A stretch of 64,000 bases of DNA from Rhizomucor pusillus. Its lineage: Eukaryota; Mucoromycota; Mucoromycetes; Mucorales; Lichtheimiaceae. Below the pieces are notes generated by a model. The model was given only the letters and a program-made list of their open reading frames with translations, was not told the DNA's origin and searched no databases. Shown here in pieces: positions 46,072 to 57,968 of the stretch; the stretch's first letter is position 1; the number at the start of each line of letters is the position of its first letter. The stretch spans positions 124,001 through 188,000 of the forward strand of contig FWWN02000177.1 in assembly GCA_900175165.2 (NCBI GenBank). The letters are read 5' to 3'. The translations under genes and the position numbers were made by a program.

Positions 46072-47911
46072 ATGCCAGCTAAACGACGGAACCCGTCCAA
46101 AGCACGTTCTAGCACTTCAGCGCATCGAAAATCCTCGATCGATGAGAGTCAAGGATCCTCAGACGCTCTCACACAACAGCCACAACAATCGGAGGAAGAA
46201 CGTAGCAGTAACAACGCGGCTGTTACGTTGCTAGCAGCCGAGAAGAGCGGCAAGAAATGGCGAAACATGGCAATTCGTACTTTTACAACCCTTCTCATGA
46301 TTGGAGCGTTTCTCTTTGTTCTTGCCTGTGGATATATTTGGTCCATCGTTGCGGTCATGGCGATTACAATTGCAGTATACCGTGAAGTCATCCAAATAGC
46401 ACAAGTGCCCGCAAAGGAAAAGAGCGTTCGATGGTTCAAGACAATGAGCTGGTACTGTTTGCGTTGGAAAGGGACAAATAGTAAATATCGCTCCTAATTT
46501 GCTTATACTGCAAATTTCAGGTATTTCTTGATCACTACCGAGTATTTTTTGTACGGTGAATCGATTATCTACTACTTTACGGAGATCGTCATGGTCGATC
46601 GATTTCTACTTCCGTTTGCAACACATCATCGCTTCATCAGCTTTATGTTATATGTCCTAGGTACGGATCGCCTCTCAAAGACTGTAACGTAATGATGACA
46701 ACTAAATCTTATCCTTCTTTGTAGGCTTTGTGTTCTTCGTTGCTAATCTCAAGAAAGGACAATATGCTTTTCAAATGGCCCAATTCTGTTACACACATAT
46801 GGCATTGCTGCTGATCGTCGTTCAAAGCCACTTTATAGTGGATAATATTTTGGAAGGATTGATCTGGCAAGTGCTTACACTGGGAGAGAACTATGGGAAG
46901 GGGATAATGATCGCTGAATAGGTTTGTGATGCCAGCGGCGCTAGTTGTTTGCAATGATACATTTGCATATATCTGTGGATTCTTCTTTGGAAAGACCCCT
47001 CTCATTCAACTGTCGCCGAAAAAGACTGTGGAAGGTTTTGTAGGTGGATTCGTTTGGACTCTCCTGCTCGGTTTCGCTGTAAGTCAAATACGCATCCATT
47101 TGATTCGATATAGACATATCTAACGGTAAATACGCTAGCTGACAACGGTTTTGATGCGTTTCGACTACATTGTTTGCCCAGTGCAGGTACGTATCTAGGC
47201 AAAGCTCATGGTATGTTAATCCCGATGCTAAACGATCGATATAGGATTTGGGTGCGTCAGCGTGGTCAGGAGTCTCATGTGACCCAAAGAACCCAGTATT
47301 CACACCCGTCCCATGGCAACTACCATCTCAAGTCGTCTTTTGGCTTAAATATCTGGTACGTATGAATATCTCGATCAACCTGAGTCGCATGCAAAGAGGA
47401 GCTTACCATGAACGTAGTTCCGCCGTGAGATCACCGAAGTGTACATTGCTCCTGTCCAGCTTCACACTATCGTTATGGCATGCTTTGCCTCGTTAATTGC
47501 ACCTTTTGGAGGTTTCTTTGCCAGCGCAGTCAAGCGAGCGTTCAAAATCAAAGACTTTGGTCAGAGTATCCCCGGTCACGGCGGTCTCACAGATCGCATG
47601 GACTGTCAGTTCCTTATGGGACTTTTCGCGCACATGTACTATCAAAGCTTTATTAAGGTATGTAGTACAGAATGCTATGCGCATATTTCCGGACATAATT
47701 CTCACTTTGAGGTTAGACTTACAATGTTTCGGTTGGATCTATCTTGGCTCTAGTCATCAATAATCTCACTGCTCGCGAACAAGTGGAATTGCTCGAGAGG
47801 CTGCAGACATATCTGACGAACCAAGAGATTCTAGATGGGCAGATGGTGACCGCTAGTAACTTTGGTAGAATTATCGAAAAGGCACAGCAGAGTTTACTGA
47901 ACCGCCCGTAA
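46072..47911 (+). CDS. CDS1: Phosphatidate cytidylyltransferase (CDP-DAG synthase), 470 aa
   Basis: Eight exons close in frame: 46072-46451, 46521-46660, 46725-46866, 46922-47078, 47139-47186, 47245-47355, 47418-47657, 47717-47911. The family signature [20 protein letters not shown] followed by GLTDRMD is intact, as are [20 protein letters not shown] and SPKKTVEGF. Seven or more membrane helices are visible. The enzyme makes CDP-diacylglycerol from CTP and phosphatidate in the ER for phosphatidylinositol and cardiolipin synthesis. The cytosolic N-terminal 60 residues are Ser/Gln-rich. The intron 46867-46921 has a GC donor (GCAAGT); splicing there is needed to give [13 protein letters not shown]. 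Confidence 0.95.
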
Positions 47912-48101
47912 ATGAAAATTTTGCTTCATTTCGGTTTAAGACCATTCCTTTCCGTCTCATCATCGTCTGTAACACTCTTTGCATTTCTGCAGCATGTATT
48001 TGTCTAAATAGTCTATATAAATATTGGAGTATAAGCAGCAATATCTCCAATGCAACGGACCCACGTTGTGCATCGACGCTATGTTTGATGTCACATATGT
48101 T

Positions 48102-48323
48102 TCAGAGAACTTGGCTCTGTATCTTTCTTGGGTCAATAACATTATTGTGTACTTTGCTATCCTCATGAATACCGGGATAAACTAGCGCATGTGCATTCTT
48201 GGGATAGGCATACATATGGTCGGGATTCTTTCGAAAGTAGAGCAAACCAGGTGGTGTAAAATTGTGTGCTATAATTAATAGCTTCAAATGTTTCTTTACT
48301 TTACCTTGCACAAATGTCGACAT
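48102..48323 (-). CDS. Possible small protein, 73 aa (or about 61 aa if spliced)
   Basis: A minus-strand ATG at 48323 opens a frame to 48102. Its middle reads like protein (HNFTPPGLLYFRKNPDHMYA followed by YPKNAHALVYPG) and it faces away from SPT2 with a 164-bp gap for a promoter. A 36-nt segment (GTAAAG to TTATAG) just after codon 6 has intron-like ends and its removal keeps the frame; it would be unusually short. I do not recognise the family. The size and aromatic, proline-containing core could suit a small mitochondrial or membrane-associated subunit, but this is a guess. Confidence 0.4.
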   Translation of the reverse strand: MSTFVQGKVKKHLKLLIIAHNFTPPGLLYFRKNPDHMYAYPKNAHALVYPGIHEDSKVHNNVIDPRKIQSQVL

Positions 48324-48487
48324 AGCTCACGCTACGACTTTTCGTAGAGATATTTCAGCATAAGCATTGATGTATGCGGCTGCTGGGACTTAAAAACTGC
48401 AATGAAAAGGGTGAAATACCGCCCCTTTCGATTCGGCTATCCCTCTCTTTCCGATCCGCTGTTCTTCCTTTCCCAATTGCTTGCCAA

Positions 48488-50167
48488 ATGGACTTTGAAA
48501 AGCTTATGGCAGAAGCTGCCAAAGTAGCTAGGCAGCAGGATGCAAAATTGCTCGAACGAGCACGAAAAAAGCGAGAAGAAGAGGAACGCAAGCAACGCAT
48601 GGCAGAAGCTGCTAGTGAAAGACTCAGGGAATCGCAAAGGCAGCATGCGCTCTTACGAGCATCTCAAGAGCAGAAGTTTGCCAAGAAACCTACTCCCAAA
48701 CTGACAACTGTTTCAAAAGCTACAAGTCACTCGAAGGCGACAACTGGTTCCAGGGCTACGACGGGTTCCAGGGCAACTCAGGATCAAAAGATCTCTGCAA
48801 AGAAATCTACTTCTTCCAAAGCTACCACAACCAACAGTACGACCACCAACTCCCGGTGTAACAGCGCAAAAAGCATCTCACCAGCTGAGGCGATTCCTCC
48901 ACCCATTAACTTGACTCCTCTGGGCAAACCGGACAGAAATGTCAAACCAGCGCAGCCGCGTTTAACTCCACTCGAACAACGTCGAGTAAGTGCTGTGGAG
49001 GATCATATCTCTGTGGATATCCAAACTAACTCTGCAATCTAGCAAGAAGCGCAGCGTAGCATCGATGATCTGCTGCGTAAAGCTAATCCACTACCAATGA
49101 AGAAAGTAAATGGCAACGCCAAAGCAAACGATAATGACAACGCAACAGTTTCCACTTCTACCACAACGGCTTCTGCGACTCCGCAGATCTCCGGCAAACG
49201 ACCTTCAAAGTCTGATACCATTCTCTCAAAACCTGATACCACGTCACCAGCAATTAGATACACTACTCCCAAGTCCTCTATGGCCACCAAGCCGACCTCC
49301 AGCATATACCAGAAACGCATCAATGTGCCAGATAAGCGAGAAACACCAAAGACCAAATCAGCTACAGATGGTTTATCTGTACGCGAAAAGCTCAGACGTA
49401 TGGCTAATGAGCCACCACAAAAGTTGAATGTTGTTAAACGGGATCTGCGAGGTGTCAATGAAATTCAACGCGAGATTCGACATAGGAAGGGTATCTTTTC
49501 GGACGACGAGGATAAAAAGGACGATCCTCGCCTGCTGAACGCAAAAAAGCGACAACCTGTTGTCACGGAACGCACAAAGTTAGCAACGGAACGACCGGGC
49601 AGAATCGGTGGCAAGACAGTCCCTTCATCTTCCAGTATTGCTCGACACAATATCAATGGAAATGAAAGTATGCGACTCGAACGTGTAGGAGGCAAAACTA
49701 TACCAAAATCAATACCACAACAACATGCTGCTCCCTTGAGGGCTCCTATTGATCCTATGCTACGACGACAAAGACTTGGAGGCAAACGTCCGCCGGGAGC
49801 AGCTGCCGCCGCCGCTGAAAGACCTATCCGAATGCCATTTATGCGACCCAAGGCCCCTCCGGCAAGGTCACGTTCCAGATACGAAGAAGAGGAAGATGAT
49901 GAAGATATGCAATCTTTCATTGTAGACGACGAAGAAGAAGAGGAGGAAAACGATTACTCTGCAGAGATTGGCAGAATTTTCCGCTACGACCGAAAACGAT
50001 ACCGTGACGAGGCGTTCTCTGACGACGATATGGAGGCTGATGCAAGAGAAGTCCTGAGAGAGGAGAAACGAAGCGCACGACTTGGCCGGAAGGAGGATCT
50101 TGAGGAAGAAAAACGTGAAATGGAACGTATCAAAAGACTCAAGACCAAAGGCAAAGCAAAAGCCTAA
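48488..50167 (+). CDS. SPT2: SPT2 chromatin protein, 540 aa
   Basis: Two exons, 48488-48985 and 49043-50167, close in frame. The C-terminal SPT2 domain is diagnostic: YSAEIGRIFRYDRKRYRDEA, then DDDMEADAREVLREEKRSAR and LGRKEDLEEE. It binds histone H3-H4 tetramers and helps keep nucleosomes on transcribed genes. The N-terminus is a charged helix (LLERARKKREEEERKQRMAE), the middle is Ser/Thr/Lys-rich with short imperfect repeats (SKATSHSKATTGSRATTGSR) and four RxGGK boxes (e.g. GRIGGKTV, RVGGKTI, RLGGKRP). An acidic run (EEEEDDEDM...DDEEEEEEND) precedes the domain. The protein is nuclear. An in-frame ATG-less extension upstream is ignored; the ATG at 48488 begins the conserved MDFEKLMA. Confidence 0.9.
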
Positions 50168-52622
50168 ATAAAATCGAAAATGCGTTTTCCCCCTTTCTCG
50201 AGTATTCATTTACATCATTCAAAATCTCAAGTATGCTTTGCGACACTTGGAGACTGATATTCCTACGAGTACACGCTACAGTTCTGTACTCAACTTGGCC
50301 TAAGCTTGAGATGGAAATTTGCGGCCGTTTAAGTGATAGTTGGAGACAAGGGTTCCATTAAGGTATAGTATATCCAAGCTGGCTGAACCAAGCTAGTTTT
50401 GACGCTGCTGTGAGCAACGGATCGATCCAAATGAGTAGCAGCGCGGCAAGCATACAATAAGTCCGTCCGAACAGCTGGTATTGTAAGAAATGGCTGACAG
50501 TATTTCTGCATCTGCATATTTTGGATGATACATGGTGATGATAAGCGCTAGTTTGCATTGTTTTCCCCGTATGCCCGGAATAATTCCCTCAAATCGATGA
50601 TCAAGCATATGTATTAAGGTACAAGGTTATTTCGGGAACGATAGGAGAGACGTGAAACAGCTTGTTTGTTACACACCTGCTTGACATTCGATGATAAGCA
50701 CGTAGGCATACTTTGAACGTCCAAGTGCTGGCCATGAGACTGCACGTTAACAGCAGCTCCTAATGCCCCTATCTAGTTGTTTACTACTTTGATGCCATCG
50801 GTAACAAATCAATAGAATATCTCTCTGCATAGTCCATGCAACAAGTCAACGCACTCTCCCTATGCTTTTAGAACTGATACCTCGCGGTTTTCCGAGACTT
50901 TTACTCTTTCTAAAAATGCTCCAATCGTTTTTTATCTGCTGTCCTAAGACTGTTTTCCACCATAAACAAATGTAACACGGAATACATGATTAGTTTTATC
51001 TTATGTTCATGGGTTGTCTAAAAGTTCCTGATTTCGCGATGTCTCCAGATATCGTGCGCAAACAAAACCCCCAGCCCCTGTTGGACAATGTTGGGCCGCT
51101 GATCAATCGAACGGACCAGACCTCCTTCATGATTTGCGGTTACTGCAGCTGGGGAGCAGTATTGTTTCGACTGTCTTTGTTTCTATGCTCTTTTACTTTG
51201 ATGGTAATTTCAGGGGTATCCTTTGCAGGGTGCTTGTACATGCAAGCTTGGTCTTGCACCAATCATTGCCTAGATAATCTTCCTGTCGCATTTGTACTCT
51301 GCTTGTCATTGCGTTTTCGCCAAGGCTTCAATTGCTAAATATACTCGTCACCGCGATATATCCTCGTCTTTGCATGATAAATTATCCAATTTGGATTTGA
51401 GTTCTCGCTGCTTTGAGGAAACGATTCATATAGTAAATACCATGCAAATGACATTCCATCTCCTAATTTAAGTTGTGGATCACCCAATATTAGTTAAGAT
51501 CTTCTAGAAGGTCACAGAAGTTTCTTCTTCAACCGAATAACTGGATCTGATGTGGGAGTCACTGCATAAAGTTGCTCTATCTAGCAGCGAGCGACGCCCG
51601 AGTTGGCCGGAATACTTTCGAGAATAGAATACTGCCCGCCGCCTCAGGAGACATCTTTGTGATACTTGTGAGTAGATACGCAGCAGAAGGAGTGTGAGGG
51701 CGGGGAGAAAAGATGATATGGTTTATTTTAAAGAAGAGTATATTGTATATACGTAACAACCACATATATATATATATTCCAGTTATGCGAGGGGACAGGG
51801 TGTTTTCAGTGCTCCATTGTTGCTTTGCTTTTGCTATGATGCAGCTTTTCAAGGCCCTTCTCGGCCTAGCCATAATTGCTCACTTGGTTCAAGGCTACGA
51901 AGTCTGGTACAGCGTCTGTGACAACAGTCCACTGAGGAGGAGGGAAATCCGAGTCAGAACCTGCGTCGCTTTGGGTAGCATTGACATTGGTATTTGATTT
52001 ATTGATTCCCGCAGTATGGCAGGATGCAGGACATACATAGACCCTACGTGCAACTATCAAGGCTTTTCTTAAAATGGATCCATCCTTTGCGGCTAGCTTC
52101 ATGTTTCTAATCGAAACACAACTTGTAAGACGCTGACCGACTGGAAATCATCAATAAACAACAAAAAATTGGTTACTTGTGATTCTCCTATATTTTTCCT
52201 CTTGCTACGTTGCGATATAAACATAGTTTACTATGTCGTATTTATCCTTCCAAACCGCTGCCGGATAATAGCTAAAAGCAAATTCTCTGATGCCTTGCGT
52301 AACCCGCTTGCTGAGCGTCCGCTTGCTTGTTTTCATCCGACATTCACATATAACTGCCTAGGATCGTATCCCAACGAACTCTATAAAGTCGCTTCTTCGC
52401 GTTCGTTTGCAAACCAACGGAAATGTAAAGTTTGTAAAAGACAATTGATATAATGCGATGGAATACAATGGAACACAATCAGGGTCCAACAGCAGCCTTC
52501 GTGTGACATGCCAAAGCTGCATTAATCCAATGGCAGCTGGATAGAAGAAATGCGCGCGCTTCCAAAAATGTCCGAGTGGAGGAACCTTCTGTCATTCCAA
52601 GGCAGCTTTCTTTTCGGCATCA
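50168..52622. other. Long intergenic region
   Basis: About 2.4 kb with no recognised gene. It holds an unsupported 111-codon plus frame (51003-51338), a (TA)n run at about 51766-51778 and the small secreted-peptide candidate at 51836. I saw no tRNA, terminal repeats or transposase text. Confidence 0.4.
51836..51997 (+). CDS. Candidate small secreted peptide, 53 aa
   Basis: The frame begins MMQLFKALLGLAIIAHLVQG, a good signal-peptide sequence with likely cleavage after about residue 20, followed by a short mature part with two Cys (YEVWYSVCDNSPLRRREIRV). A TA-rich run lies about 60 nt upstream. The opposite strand also has open frames here, so the coding strand is not certain. I do not recognise a family. 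Confidence 0.25.
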   Translation: MMQLFKALLGLAIIAHLVQGYEVWYSVCDNSPLRRREIRVRTCVALGSIDIGI

Positions 52623-54226
52623 ATGTCTACGATTCAGAATGAACGTCGAGTCGTATACACGGTCATCACAGCGCTCCTCATTGACTTGCTTGCATTCACG
52701 ATCATTCTGCCTTTATTCCCTCGTCTTCTAAATTACTATCGTCAAGAAGAAGCTGATAACAAGGTAACTGTTGACACATGTCCTGATATTGATAAAATTA
52801 AAACGCCAGTATTGACACATACCCTTTCACTTTTCCTTTTGAAAGCATACTTTACTTGGTTATGCTCTAGATATCCTCGAAAAATACAAACAATGGATAG
52901 GCGTGTCAAGCGAAAAGCACCAGCAAAAATGGGACACGGTCTTGCTAGGTGGATTGATAGGCTCACTATTCTCCATGCTCCAATTCTTCGTATCACCGAT
53001 GATTGGACGGGCGAGTGACAAGCATGGTCGTCGCAAAGTTCTGCTGTGGACAATGGTATTTTGACAACAAGCTGTGGCAAGATAATAGTCGCTTGACAAA
53101 GATCCTTTGATAGGTCGGCAACCTAATATCTACTGCTATCTGGCTTTTTGCCCGTTCCTTTGCATTATTTCTCATTGCTCGCATCGTCGCTGGCATCAGT
53201 GAAGGCAATGTCCAACTTAGCGTTGCGATTATCTCTGATATAACCACACCTGAGCAACGATCTCGCAATCTTGTAAGTGCCACTGCTGCATTTTCCAGTT
53301 CGAGTAGAAACCGTTGTCTTTGCTAACGGGATTTCTTATACAAGGCTCTCGTGGGCATCTCGTTTGCCGTTGCCTTCACTCTAGGACCTGCCATTGGCGC
53401 ATGGTTTGCCTCGATCGATCTCAGCGAGCTGTATCCTTCAGCAGCGCAAACACTCAACATTTATCCATACTCCATGCCTGCCCTGGTGGCCTTGGGACTC
53501 TTATCAATTGAGACACTGTATATATTCCATAGACTACCGGAAACTAAAAAGAGTGAAACCTCCAAGCAGCAAAAAGACGGGAATTCGACATCCAAGACAA
53601 GCGATCCGGCAATTATGCAACGTATCTCCAACTTGCGAAAGCTCAAGCTCATCCACTGTTTGCACCTGTTTTTGTTCTCGGGCATGGAGTTTACACTCGT
53701 CTTTTTGACGTTTGATGTTTTGGATTACAGCAACTTGCAGCAGGGACGTCTGCTTGGCTACATGGGTATATTGTCAGCTCTAATCCAAGGTGGATACGTA
53801 CGACGACGTGTACAAAAAGCAGGCGAACGGATGCTGGTCATCCAAGGCATGTTTGCGTGCGTTCTTGGTTTGGCATCACTGAGTTTCATGGTATCAAGCG
53901 CGCATCCCAGTCGCTGGTTGTTTTTTGGAGTGAGCTGCCTTGCTCTTACTACCGGCACAGTCGTGAACTGTCTGACAGGAATGGCAAGCTTGCAATGCCA
54001 GGATGATAGCAACGCAAACGTTCATCCATCCTTAGCTAAAGGCAGAGCACTAGGCGAGTTTAGAAGCTCAGGACAGCTGGGAAGAGCACTAGGCCCTGTT
54101 TCTGCGTGCGGTCTGTATTGGATCGCAGGTCCTGCTCGTTGCTACGGAATAGCATCTGTAATCATGGCGCTTATACTTGCATTTACAGTCATCACTGCGC
54201 CCAAAATGAAAATAAAATCTAACTGA
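52623..54226 (+). CDS. Major facilitator transporter, MFSD10/TETRAN type, 463 aa
   Basis: Four exons, 52623-52763, 52846-53055, 53114-53272 and 53345-54226, close in frame. Membrane helix 1 ([20 protein letters not shown]) and the MFS loop 2-3 motif [14 protein letters not shown] are typical of the drug:H+ antiporter-like branch; [20 protein letters not shown] and [20 protein letters not shown] match MFSD10, the eukaryotic TETRAN group related to bacterial tetracycline exporters. Twelve helices are expected. Family members have been linked to organic anion efflux; the substrate here is unknown. A hydrophilic loop of about 40 residues separates the two halves. There is no signal peptide. Confidence 0.88.
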
Positions 54227-54328
54227 TTTGTTTTTATTAGAGGGCAAAAATATAGAGTACAATGAACAATGTAAAAAGTACAAGAGACATGGAAGATGTC
54301 TCATGTCGTCTCAGTGGGCTCGCATCGT

Positions 54329-55423
54329 TTAGGAAAACTACGAGGGAATGTCCATGTTAATATCCAAGCAAGAAGGTTTTCGGCAAATATATAGTACTCA
54401 CATAGTTGCTGGGGACAATGCCAACACTGCCATCCTGTTTACGTGCTTGCCACCAGTTGCCCTTTCTGTCCAAGATCTCTAGAACTTCATCCTTGCTAAA
54501 GGAAAGTTCATTGGGGTCTTCAGGGTTGGCCTGGTCTGGAAAGCAGATATTACAATTTTAGCATGGGTTTATCCTGCTAACCCAAGTAAAGATATAGAAC
54601 TTACAAGAATGCAAGGCAGTAGCAGTTTCGAAATTGTTCGAAGTATCTTTGCGAGGAGTACCAGGAGGAGCTCCGGCGGCACGGTTAGAAGCGCCAGTAG
54701 CTCCACCAGCCGCAGGGGTGCCACCTACAGCAGGCAAGGTGCTTTCCTTCTGACCACCAGCTGGGTGGACATTGGTGAAGTTGTGCTGGATCATAGGAGG
54801 ACGCATAGAGGAGAACGAGGTGTGGCCATAGATCCAGCGATACAACTTGGATTCTTCGGACATGCCAAGCAAGAATACCCAGAAGAACTAGAAATTGAAA
54901 ATCGGTGTGAGATATATCGCCCTAATAACACTAAATGTAATGACTTCTTACCTGCATGATGATCATGATAATGAAACCGCCGGTGGTTGCGCGAGCGCCA
55001 CTGTCGGGATTGTGATAGACGATAGGAATCGCGTAAGTCAGATAGACGATACTGATCGCCAAAAGAGTAAGCAGCTAGAGAATGATTAAGTAAACTGCAT
55101 TGACAAGAAACACGTGCTTTCTCATACCATGCCGCGATGCGGACCAAATCCGCCTAGTCCAAGTGCTACAATCGTGCCCACAATAAAACAAAGCTCAAAG
55201 ATAATGATCCACCAACTGACACCATGCAGTTGGGCAACACAACCGCCTACAAAGGCGATAATCCAGCCCGCCTAGAGCATGCGATCAGCAAACAAACAAA
55301 TAAACAAACAAACGTTCTACAGAATGGAAACTATCCTCGCGCTCGATAACTTACAACGGTGAAAGCAGCAGTGGTAACAACGAAGGGGTTGCTAAGAGGA
55401 TAGATGTTCCCGTAACTGTCCAT
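54329..55423 (-). CDS. SHO1: SHO1 osmosensor, four membrane helices plus SH3, 253 aa
   Basis: Exons 55423-55355, 55271-55128, 55074-54952, 54887-54605, 54535-54402 and a 9-nt terminal exon 54337-54329 close in frame. Four membrane helices occupy residues 10-115 (e.g. [36 protein letters not shown]). A Pro/Gly/Ala-rich linker follows. The C-terminal SH3 domain reads [20 protein letters not shown], then [20 protein letters not shown]. In yeast, Sho1 at the plasma membrane binds Pbs2 through this SH3 domain to drive the HOG MAP-kinase path and also serves filamentous growth. If the last intron (donor GTGAGT) is not removed, the protein ends with 15 other residues and stops near 54357. Confidence 0.92.
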
Positions 55424-55611
55424 TTTCTGATGGAAACGAAAAAAAGGCGACAAGACAATTTTACAAGGATTCTCAGTTTATGAAGGTCTGCATGGCGACG
55501 GGGGTCTCTTTTCAACAAGGGATACTGTTTCACTCGTATGCCTTATCAGCAAGGGTTGGATTTTACGAGCCTTTATTACGAAAAAAGACGCGATCCAAGG
55601 AAAGAATCGAC

Positions 55612-55993
55612 TTAACGGTACTGCGGGAGAAGAGAAGAGATCGGTTAGCAAATAGCGGGGGGAGACTGCGTGTAGACTTGGGGGAATGTTACCTTGTGGA
55701 AACCGATATCGTTGGCGTATTCACGGAAGCACTGACGGCAAATGTTCAAGTTGTACTTGCGGATCAATGCGGCACGGTGGGCGCAGACACGGCTGTTAAG
55801 TATGCATAACATTCAGTGCATTTGTTCCGAGACAAGTTTCGAGTCTTCATGTGCCCTGACCAAGCCACCCATGGACTGCATCGTGGAGACCGTCAAGGCA
55901 CACGCAGTGCCTAACCTGCATTGAATCTTACCATTGACGGGAGCCTTTGCCGAATTGACGGGGACGAGAGTTCCAAACGTTAGCGTGAGCCAT
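55612..55993 (-). CDS. RPS29: Ribosomal protein uS14 (RPS29), 56 aa
   Basis: Three exons, 55993-55932, 55792-55693 and 55620-55612, close in frame to exactly the family length of 56 residues. Features: [20 protein letters not shown], then the C-x2-C zinc pair CRVC and second pair CRQC within [20 protein letters not shown]. The last exon is only 9 nt and encodes Tyr-Arg-stop. The protein is part of the small-subunit head near the decoding region. A T/C-rich tract and minus-strand CTCCTCTTTTTCAGTC lie upstream; the gene ends 189 bp before the SHO1 start and is transcribed in the same direction. Confidence 0.95.
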
Positions 55994-56733
55994 ATTGACG
56001 ATTGAACGTTGTGCGAGTTGACAAGGAAAAGGAAGGAAGTCCCCACTTGCTCTGTGCCCTCCTCTTTTTCAGTCACCCATCATTCATTGCCCGACTCAAT
56101 GAACCATTATCTGCTACAGGTAGTGATCCTCGTCGCACCTATCTATGATCCAAGCGAATATGGAAACAAATCAGTTTGGGATAAAATAAAAAAAATCCCC
56201 AAAACATCCTAGGCTCCATTGCATCAGGAAGGAGTACTACAGAATCCATTGCACTCGCTAAAATTAGCATTGGGGAATGGCAGCCACTCAAATTTCTTCG
56301 AATGCGTGCGTGGCTGCTCAAATGCATGGATTGGAATCGCAGGAAGATTCAAACTAGGATTATGACATGCAACAATGGAAAGTTGTCTTCATCTAGCCTT
56401 TTATTTCATTCACATGACAAGATCAACCGCACCCAGATCGATAATGTTGTGAAAAAGAGAAGAGGAGGCCGCGGAGTTGATGTAATTCTTTTCTTCAACG
56501 ACGGATCACACAAAAAGTCGATATCTTCTTGGACGTTTGGAATCTCGAATCTGAGGATCGCTGTACATAAACTATTACCGTGTATTAAAGCTCCCCGACT
56601 GTTTCTAAGTAACTTTGCGGCATACTTGTAAGTGAGGAGTTGTGCCCGCCCCTCAGTGTAATGTTTGATATCCAACGTGGTACTTCTTGACCATTTAAGG
56701 TCCAGTGCGTTCGCTTTTCAGTGATCATATACA
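55994..56733. other. Divergent intergenic region
   Basis: It contains the promoters of RPS29 (minus) and the copper-fist gene (plus). A frame at 56302-56631 and its opposite at 56406-56675 are both open; neither shows recognisable protein. Confidence 0.4.
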
Positions 56734-57791
56734 ATGTACATCACTGGTGATGACGGCGTAACAAGGAAGTTTGCCTGTCAGACCTGTATAAAGGTACACT
56801 GTTATCCTAGCCATTTGTTTACTTCAGGAGAGCTAATTGTAGATTGGGATAACAAGGGCCATCGCTCTACAAAGTGTACCCATTCTGATCGGAAACTCGT
56901 TGAAATAAAAAGGAAAGGAAGACCAGTTACTCAATGCGCAGAATGTCGACAACTACGAAAGACAAAGCAAATGCATGTAAAGTGTATTTGCAATCCAAAA
57001 CGCAAAGGTACAGTAACGATAAAGACGAGAATGGCTCGGTTTGTACATGGCTTGGCTAAAGATAATATGTCACTTCAGTCTTCAACTTCCATCAGATATC
57101 GCCTGCAGCACCAACAGCGCTACCAGCAGCAGGAGCATCTCCGGCGATGCAGCTTGAAACGAATAGCGACTTGCGAATTGAGCCGGTAGCTCAATTCTGT
57201 CCTCGATGCGATAATCCCACGGCAAACTGTAAATGCGTTCAGGCGCTGAATCACGCCACCGAGAGTGAGAACACGTCACCTTCAAGTATTGAAGATGCAT
57301 CGACGCCTGGCTCAAACGCTTCATCGTCGATAGAAAGAAACTTTTTACCAGCAAGCAATACATCATCGCCATCTTCTTCCACCGGATCGATGCCGCCATT
57401 CCCTGTGACATATCCTGCCATTTCCGAAATACGCTCAACTGCAACTGCTCGACGGGCAACTCCACCTATTCCAATCCATGATCCCACGGATGATATTGAC
57501 AGCGATACACCGATTTATAAATCCGAGGAGCATATGGTTCCTGATCGCACAGCTGTGCTGGGTGAACTTTCTCATACGAGCTCAGAGGACCTCATGAAGC
57601 AAATCTACGGCGGTTTCAGTCGTAGAAATAGCAGAGAAGATTGCGACTCTCCTGGTGAGAGTGCAGAAATTAAACTGGAACCTAAGTGCGGTTGCAGCTG
57701 CCATGAATGCATAAATACAGTGTGCCAAGATTGTGCTGAGACTGTGTGTCAAGGTAAAGATACACCATGCTATCAAAGTAGAAAACACTGA
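56734..57791 (+). CDS. Copper-fist transcription factor (Mac1/Cuf1/Ace1 type), 307 aa
   Basis: Three exons, 56734-56793, 56857-57007 and 57079-57791, close in frame. The N-terminal copper fist includes FACQTCIKGHRSTKCTHSDR with zinc-binding Cys/His, and the minor-groove RGRP-like hook KRKGRPVTQCAECRQLRKTK followed by HVKCIC. Two further Cys clusters follow: FCPRCDNPTANCKC near residue 125 and CGCSCHECINTVCQDCAETV with VCQGKDTPC at the C-terminus. A Cys-rich C-terminal box of this kind senses copper in Cuf1 and Mac1, the activators of copper and iron uptake genes under starvation. Ace1-type factors instead carry most Cys next to the fist, so Mac1/Cuf1 is the closer guess. The Ser/Thr/Pro-rich middle may be an activation domain. 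Confidence 0.9.
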
Positions 57792-57968
57792 CAAGGTTGA
57801 CTTTTTTGTCGACGTAACAGAGGTTTACTCTCCCTTATAGCATTCGACTGGCCTCCGTTGACCATAATGCTTAGAATGCTACCATCCCCTGTACATATTA
57901 TGTTTTTGCTCATCTCGTTGGTGACGGTGGCAAAGACTCTCTAAAGGTATATACCTTGACACATCCAT

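Noticed and set aside
51003..51338. A 111-codon plus-strand frame in the long intergenic region
   Set aside because: Composition is biased to Cys, Leu and Phe without domain text, start context or splice partners.
51760..51780. TA dinucleotide run as a transposon or origin signal
   Set aside because: A simple repeat of this length is common in AT-rich spacers and has no flanking structure.
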